The translations under genes were made by a program, and so were the position numbers. Source: Aquimarina spinulae (lineage in GTDB: Bacteria; Bacteroidota; Bacteroidia; Flavobacteriales; Flavobacteriaceae). Taken from it: a DNA stretch of 64,000 bases. Location: assembly GCF_943373825.1 (NCBI RefSeq), contig NZ_CALSBP010000002.1, forward strand, positions 3,213,501 to 3,277,500. The letters run 5' to 3'. How positions within the stretch are numbered: the first letter of the stretch is position 1; each line of letters starts with the position of its first letter. Positions 20,001 through 29,000 of the stretch are shown here, in pieces. The notes beneath the pieces are model-generated. The model was not told the origin of the DNA. It ran no database searches and saw only the letters and a list, made by a program, of their open reading frames with translations.

Positions 20001-23000
20001 CAGCGACAGGCAGCAATCAGCTCTTTTGGGTTTAGTGGTACTAATGCTCATATGGTTCTAACCGAATATCCTGATAAGGAAACCAATACACCAGAATCAA
20101 AAAATAATCAAAATACGGGTTGGGTTTTCCCTTTATCGGCAAAAACAGAAGAACAATTAAAGCGAAAAGCTGTTGATATACTGGAGTATTTGAGTAAACA
20201 GAAGCAACACTGTGATCTGGATCAGATAGCATATACTATGCAGATTGGAAGAATGGAAATGGAATATCGTTTGGGGGTGGTAGCAAGTACTCAAGATCAA
20301 TTGGTAGAAAAACTAAATGGATATATTGATGGAAAAAAACAGGTTCAAGATACATTTGTAGGAAAAGCAAAAAATAATGAAACTACAATTTCATTATTTT
20401 CAAATGATACAGATTTACAAGAAACGATAGATAAATGGATACAGCAGAAAAAGCTTTCCAATCTAATCAAATTATGGGTTCAGGGGTATGATCTGGATTG
20501 GAATGAACTGTATGGAAAAGTTAAACCCCAACGTATTCAATTACCACTTTATCCTTTCGCCAAAGAACGATATTGGATTGAAGAAAATAAAGATAGAAGC
20601 AGTGTCGGATCAGTTTCTGAACAAGAAGTAACCCAAACACTCTTTTTTAGAGAATATTGGAAAAAAGAACAACATACAATTACTCCGGTAAAGAACGAAA
20701 ATCACTCAATTATTGTTTTTGCAGACAAGGAGTTCAGTGAAATGTTGACAAAAGAAACACCAGATAGCTTGTCTCAGGCTATAGTTGTGGAGCAATCAGA
20801 CAATTATCAAAGAGTTACATCTCAGTTGTATAAGTGTAGTCCGAATAATACAGATGATATAGAAAAAATACTTGCTATTGTGCACAATCGAGAGCGTAAA
20901 CCTATACATCTTCTTTACCTGTGGGCAAAAGGTCAGGGTGAAGAAGGGGTCTACAGGTTGTTTGATGTGTTTAAAACAATCAGATTATCAGCTTTACCAG
21001 TAGAGCATATAGCACTTGTTGGGCATTATAATACAGCAGAGGTGAGTACTTGTTGGGACTATTCCTGGATAGGTTTTGAACGATCTTTAAAACTACTGTT
21101 ACCTAACACAGAATTATCATTGTTTTATATTGATTCACCCATATATTCATTGCAATTAATAACAGAAGCATTGAAGTGCAATGGAGTATTGTGGTATAAA
21201 AATGATCAACGATATAGATTGTCTTTACAGTCTTCGATACTTAATAAAGTAACCAACGAATCTGTTCTTAAACAAAAAGGAAACTATTTAATTACCGGGG
21301 GATGTGGAAAATTAGGCTTACAATTTGCCCGTTTTTTGGCTGAGAATTATCAGGCAAATTTATTGCTGATAGGCAGAACACCAATATCTCCGGTGATTGA
21401 AGAGCAATTAGCAATAGTAAAAAATGCTGGAGCAGGACAAGTACATTATCGATCTGTCGATGTTAGTGATAAAGAAGCGATGTTGGCATTACGATCACAA
21501 CTACCTTTTGAGATTTCAGGGATTATTCATGCAGCAGGGATAGCATCTTCACAACCTTTTTACCAGCGCTCAACAGATGATATCAAAACTATACTTTACC
21601 CCAAAACCTTTGGAACCATTGTGCTCGATGAGGTGTTAAATCAACCTTCGTTAGATTTTATCTGCTATTTTTCATCTGTCTCGGCTTTCTTAGGAGATTT
21701 TGGATCCTGTGATTATGCCATAGCAAGCCGTTTTCAAATGGCGTACAGTTTTTATAGAGAACAAAAACCTGAGTTGAAAAGCAAAACTATGGTCATCAAC
21801 TGGCCATTATGGGAAGAAGGAGGTATGGGAACCAGTGATGCCGAGCAAGCTTCTTTTTATTTAAAAAGTAGTGGGCAGGAACCATTAAAAACATCTCAAG
21901 GAATAGGATTATGGCATGACCTTATAAAAACAGATAAACTGCAAACCTTGGTTATGTTAGGGGAACCATCAAGGATAGAACAAGTTTTAAATCGTTTGTA
22001 TGTTACAGAGCAGTCAAAAAGTATAGAAAATGTATTAGTCAATACAAACAATATTAAAAAAATAGAAAGGAAACTTCGGGGTCAAGAGATTTCGGTAAAA
22101 GATTGTGTAACTCATGATCTAAAACAACAGATAGCAAGCCTGACCAAAATCAATCAGAGTCAACTAAAAACAGATAAAAATCTTACCGAGTATGGTTTTG
22201 ACTCTATTAGCTTAGGTAAACTTGCCTCTAAACTAACAGCTTATTTTGAAGTAGAAATAACCCCGGCAATATTCTTTAGCGCAACCACAATTCAAAAATT
22301 GGTAGATTATATGCTGGAGGAGTATCCGGATCAGATAGATAAATTTTATATCACTGAAGCAACCAATGAAAAAGGAAATAATGAAAAAATAACAATAGCT
22401 AAGCTAAAAAGTATTAATCCAATACTTGATAATTCATTTTCCTCACACCTTTATCCAAAACAGATAGGTTTATCAAATATTGAACCTATTGCAGTAGTGG
22501 GGATGTCGGGACGTTTTCCACAGGCGCAGACAGTAGATCAACTATGGTCGTTACTTTCAGAAGGCAAAGATGCTATTACCCAAATACCAACAAATAGATG
22601 GGATTGGAGTGATTATTACATAGCTCCAGGGAATACTAATAATAAGATAACCACAAATAAAGGAGGTTTTATTCATGGAGTCGATGAGTTTGATCCTTTG
22701 TTTTTTGGAATTTCACCGCGTGAAGCCGAGTTTATGGATCCGGCAGAACGCTTATTACTGATAGAAACCTATAAAGCTATTGAAGATGCCAGGATATCTC
22801 CAAAGGAGATCAAAGGCGAAAATGTAGGTGTTTTTGTAGGAATGGAAGAAGGACAATACGATCAGATTACCGGAAAACCAGGAATTACTACTACCGGAAA
22901 TGCAATGATAAGCTCCAGACTATCTTACTTTTTGGATCTTCAAGGGCCGGCTATTGCAACAAATACTGCTTGCTCTTCAGGATTGGTAGCACTTCATCAG

Positions 23001-26000
23001 GCAGTTTCCAGTCTACGTCAGGGAGAATGTAAAGCAGCTATTGTAGCAGGAGTTTCATTGTTGCTTTCACCAGAAAGTTACATAATGATGAGTGAGGCAG
23101 GCATGCTTTCAGAGGATGGACATTGTCATACATTTTCAAAAAATGCCAAAGGTATTGGAGTAGGAGAGTCTGTCGTAGTTCTAATGCTAAAACCATTATC
23201 GACAGCTATAGCAGATGATGATATTATCTACGGTACAATTAAAGCTAGCGGAATTAACTTTGATGGAAAGACTAATGGAGTTACTGCTCCAAATGGAGAT
23301 AGGCAGGCTACATTAATTGAAAAAGTCTATAGGGATCACCAAATCAATACAAATGATCTATCTTATATCGTAACACATGGAACGGGTACCAAATTAGGAG
23401 ATCCCGTTGAAATAAATGCATTGGCTAAGGCCTTTAAAAAATTGAAAGGAGATCAAAATTCTTTAGCAAAACAGGAATACTGTGCCTTGACTAGTTGTAA
23501 GAGTAATATAGGACATACGCTGGCAGCATCAGGTCTGGTGAGTGTTGTTAACTTATTGAAAGCGATGCAACATCGTCAAATACCCGCAAGTCTCAACTGT
23601 GTTGAAGAAAACGATTATATAACTTGGAAAGATAGCCCCTTCTATATCAACAAAAAGACAAGAGAATGGAACAAGGATCAAGGTAAACCTTATCTGGGAG
23701 CTGTGAGTTCTTTTGGAAGAAGCGGTACCAATGCACATGTTGTAATAGAAGAATTTGAAGTTCCTGTAAAAAGTAAACAGCTCGCTCCAGCCGAGATTCG
23801 GGAAGAAAAAGTGATGATTTTACTCTCAGCAAGAACTGAAGAGCAGTTGTATCAAAAAGCACGTGATGTATTCGATTTGATCTCAGAACCTAAAGAAACT
23901 TTTAATGTACAGGATTTGGCATATAGCCTTCAGGTATGTAAAGAAGAGTTTGAGGTACGCCTTGGGTTCTTAGTAAATACCATCGATCAATTGATTGAAA
24001 AACTGGAAGCATACCTGGAAGGTTCAGAAACAATAGAGGGAACCTTTTTCGGTAAAATAAAACATGGTCAGGAAGATATGAATATCATCAATGGAGATGA
24101 TGATATGAAAGAGGCAATTGAAAAGTGGATTGCAAGAAGGAAACTATACAAACTAATGGAATTATGGGTTAAAGGATTGAGTATAGATTGGAAAAAATTC
24201 TATGGAGAAAACCTGCCCAAGCGTATTGCATTACCAGCTTATCCTTTTGCACAAGATTGTTATTGGATAGACTCTACTCAAAAATATTCGAAAACTATAG
24301 GAAGTACCTTACATCCATTAGTACATTATAATACCTCAAATCTCATTGAGCAAAGCTATAGCTCAACTTTTAATGCAGAACAACCTCTTATAGCGGGATA
24401 TCGATATCAGGATAATACAATAATAGCTACAGGAATATACATAGAAATGGCAAGAGCTGCAGTTCAAATGGCTATACCTTCCATAGAAAACTCCACAGGT
24501 ATTGAATTAAATCATTTGAAGTGGGGAGTGCCCTGTATAGTCGACAAAGATAAAAACATCAGGATTTCATTATCGGTAACGAACGATAATAAAGTTCTAT
24601 ATGAAATAAAGAATCAAGAGGAAGAAAATCAAGAGACTTATTTTTTCGGAAATGCAATACTCAGAACAAAACCCGAAATCACAAAATTGGATATTTCGGA
24701 ACTTAAAAAACAAATTAAAACCGAAAAGATAGAAATATCTGGCTTGTATGATACTTTACAAAATGAAGGAGTAAGTTATGACAAACCTTTTCAGGTTCTT
24801 GATGAAATATACGTTGGAAACGAGCAAGTATTAACAAAACTAGCAATACCGGTAACGGAACATAAAAAATATGTATTGCATCCAGCGATAATAGAGGGCG
24901 TTCTGCAAGCGAGTACGATATTATCTACAGAGACAAAAGCATTGACCCCGGTATCCATAGAAACTTTAACGGTAATTTCTGCTTATACCGAAGAAATGTT
25001 TGCCTGGATAAGAATAGCACCAGAAGAGCAATCCCAAAGCAATTCTATAAAACTTGATATTGATCTATGTGATAAGAACGGTAATAGTATAATCATCATT
25101 CGAGGTTTAGAACTGGTAAAAGCTTGTGAATTTTTACCCCTTTATAAGGAGACATCCATTATAGAAAGTGACCTTAATTGGGATAAAGTTAGCTACCAGC
25201 CCCAATGGGAAGAACAATCCAGTAAACCATCAAAAATTGAGGTGGTTCATAAGAATGTATTGATTGTATGTAGCAGAAATACTTCTGGGTTTGAAGAAGA
25301 GATACAAAAATATCACAATCAGAATAAGGGAGGCAAAACTTTTGTTATTAAGATTTCGGATAAAACAATACAGGTGTCAGATAATGAATGGCAATGCGGA
25401 ATAAACGATCCTAAAGGTTTTCAAGTTTGCTTACAAAGTATGGATACAATAGATATCTTATACTTCCTTTCTATGGAAAAGAAATTTTCCCAACCAGTTG
25501 ATCAAACAGAATTAAGACAGAATTACGAAACGCAAGAGATTCAGTTTTTACGTCTGGTTAAATCCCTTAAACAAGAAAATAGCATTAAAGAAAAAATTGA
25601 AACCTATGTGTTGACATTAGATACGCATACGATTCATAAAGGATCCAATCAATTTGTCGGGGCAGGAATTACAGGTTTAGCCTATTCTCTTGCACAGGGA
25701 AGTTATCAATTCCGTATTAGAAACCTGGATATATCTGAAAAAGATATAGAGACGTCAAAGGAGCGTGCTCAACTACTGGAAATGATCCTACAAGAACCTC
25801 CTTCAGATAGAGGAGAAGTATTTAAGATCAGATCAGGAAAACGATACCACCAGAAGCTGTACAAACTAAACTGGAGTAAGCAGAACATGACTGCAATTCG
25901 TCAGAATGGTGTATACGTAATTGTTGGCGGAAGCGGTACTGTAGGAAAGATTATTACTCATCAATTGATAGAAAAATATGAAGCAACAGTAGTGTGGATT

Positions 26001-29000
26001 GGAAGAAGTGAAGTAACTTCAGAAAAGGTGAAAATAGCTATGCAATCGTTTGATGGATGTAAGGGCAATTTAGAATATATGCAAGCAGATGTAACCGATC
26101 TGGAAGCCATTCAGAAAACTATAACGTTCATAAAACAGAATTACACTACTATAAATGGAGCAGTTTTTTCTGGAATGGTCTTCAACTTTGAAAATTCACT
26201 AGATCAAACTACAGAAGAAGAGTTTAGATCTATTTTTGATTTGAAAGCTCAAGGGAGTTGGGTTTTCTATACAGCTCTGAAAAATGAATCCCTTGACTTT
26301 ATGTGTTATTTTTCATCAGGACAAGCCTATTCTTTTTCAGGCGCATCTAAGCTTTCTGCTTATGCCAGTGGTATTACATATGCTGATAGTTTGGTACACT
26401 CGATAAGGAAAGAATCAAAATTTCCGATTGGGATTATCAACTGGGGATTCTGGAAATCTTCATTAGATACCATTGAAGGTGGTAATGAAGAAATTTTGAC
26501 AGATAATTTTGAAGCTCTTGAAAATGATGAAGGCTACCAGTGCTTCGAACAATTTGTTGGGGAGCTTTGTAATGAAAGAATTCATCAAGTCCTATGTATG
26601 AAAGCATCACAACCTATTAAGACATTAATGAATTGTGATCAGGAAGAGCTTATTTCCTATATGGAAAAACCAGTATTATCTTCAATAGAACTATCTGTTG
26701 AAAACATTGAAATTCCGCGAGAAAAAATCAATAAATTAAAAGAGCAAGAAGAAAAAAGTGAACTTGAAGATTGGCTTCTTCAATTGTTATATTGCCAAAT
26801 AGAACAATTGATAAAGGCAAATTATCAGGAAAAAACACTGAAAATTTCTGACTTACAAAAACAATGTGGAGTTCTAGATAAATATACTTCCTGGTGGGAT
26901 AATTGCCTTCAAAGGTTTAATCAAAATGGATATGTTCAGTTTAAAAATGGAACTGTCAGTTCTCTGAAAAAGACAAATGTCAAAGAAGTATGGAACAAAT
27001 GGAAAGTTGAAAAAGAAAAGCATTTACAAAACCCTGATCGAAGAGCTTGGGTAACCCTTGTGGATAATTGCCTGGAAAAATTACCAGAAATTTTAACCGG
27101 CAAAGTTTTAGCGACAGATATTATATTCCCTAATGCTTCGATGGAAAAAGTCGAAGGAGTATATAAAAATAACTTACGATCAGATACCTTCAATGAAATA
27201 ATAGCCAATGCTGTTGCTACTTACGTACAACAAAAACTGCAATCTAATCCGGAAGCAAAATTGAGAATCCTGGAGATTGGTGCGGGGACAGGAGGAACAT
27301 CGGCTATTGTTTTTTCAAAATTACAACCCTTTAAAGCGTCTATAGATCAATATTGCTATACAGATCTTTCAAAAGTGTTCTTTTTTCATGCAGAAGAAAA
27401 ATATTTGCAAGACAATCCATACATACATTGTCAGCGATTGGATATAGAACAACCAATAGAAGATCAGGGCATTGAAGCAGGTTCATATGATTTGGTAATT
27501 GCAACCAATGTGTTACATGCAACAAGTGATATACGGCAAACCTTACGTAATGCTAAAGCTATACTGAATCCAAATGGATATTTGTTTATTAATGAATTAA
27601 GTACTCCAGCACTTTTTAACCATCTTACTTTTGGATTACTGGATGGATGGTGGCTTTTTAAAGATGCTGATCTTAGGATGCCCGGAAGCCCTGGTGTAAC
27701 ACCTGCGGGATGGCAGAAGGTTTTAGAAGAAGAAGGTTTCCCTATGGTATTGTTTCCTGCTGAGGAAACACATCATCTTGGACAGCAGATTGTTTTGGCT
27801 CAAACTGATGGCGTAATAAGACGTAAAATATCGGCAAAAAAGAAACAGAAAGGACCTTCTACTCCTCCTATTCTTGAAAAAAGCAAACCAGAACAACCTA
27901 AAAAGAAGATATCAGCCTCATTACAAAAACCAGGTTTCACCTCAAAACCATCACAAGATGTTCCAGAATATACTCGAACAGTAATTTTAGATAGTTTATC
28001 AAAAACTTTGAAAATTCCTCTTGCGAGTATTGATCCGAATATAGCTTTTTCAGATTATGGAATAGATTCAATTCTAGGGGTAAGCTTTATCAATCAAATT
28101 AATGAAGCTCTTTCTATTTCATTAAATACAGCAATCATATTTGAGCATTCTTCGGTAAATCGTTTAGAGAAACATATTGTAAATACGTATCAGGAACAAA
28201 TAAAATTCTCTATACCCGAGCAACAAGATATTGCACTTCTAGAAAATAAAGAGGAAGTGTCAAAGATCCATGAAAATAAAACTATTGTACCTGTTAACTT
28301 AACAGGAAATAGGTTCAATATCAGTGAAAAAGATTTTTTGGGACTATCTTCAGAACAAAGAGAACCAATACTATCTGAGATTGCAGTGGTAGGAATATCC
28401 GGAATGTTCCCTAAAGCGGATAATATTGAAGAATTTTGGCACAATTTGGAGAATGGAATTGATGGTGTGAGCGAGCTTCCTGATTCTTATCTGGATCAAA
28501 GAAATTACTATAGTACCACAAAACAATCTGGTAAAACCCGATGTAAATGGGGTGGAATATTAGAAGAAAGAGATTGTTTTGATCCTTTGTTCTTTAATAT
28601 TTCTCCAAAAGAAGCAGAATCTATGAATCCGCATCAGAGATTGGTTCTTCAGGAAAGCTGGAAAGCAATTGAAAATGCTGGATACAACCCTAAGGATTTT
28701 TCTGAAACTCAGACAGGGATTTACATTGGTGCCGAACCTACAGGATATACAGGAGAAACTTTCACAGGATACTCTGATGCTATTATAGCTTCCCGATTAT
28801 CCTATATTTTAAATTTGAATGGCCCTTCCTTTGTGGTTAATACTGGTTGTTCTTCTTCTGCAGTAGCCTTGCATTTAGCTTGTGAAAGTTTAAGAAATAA
28901 GGAAACGGATTTAGCACTTGCGGGAGGAGTAAACGCTTGCTTGGATCAAAATGTGTTAATCCGACTCGATAAAATTGAGATGTTATCACCAAAAGGTCGT

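Noticed and set aside
20640..21260. Extra domain before the KR of module 2 (and the equivalent at 52425-53030)
   Set aside because: It first looked like a separate unknown domain, but fits the structural (non-catalytic) half of a split-Rossmann KR and contains no NADPH motif.
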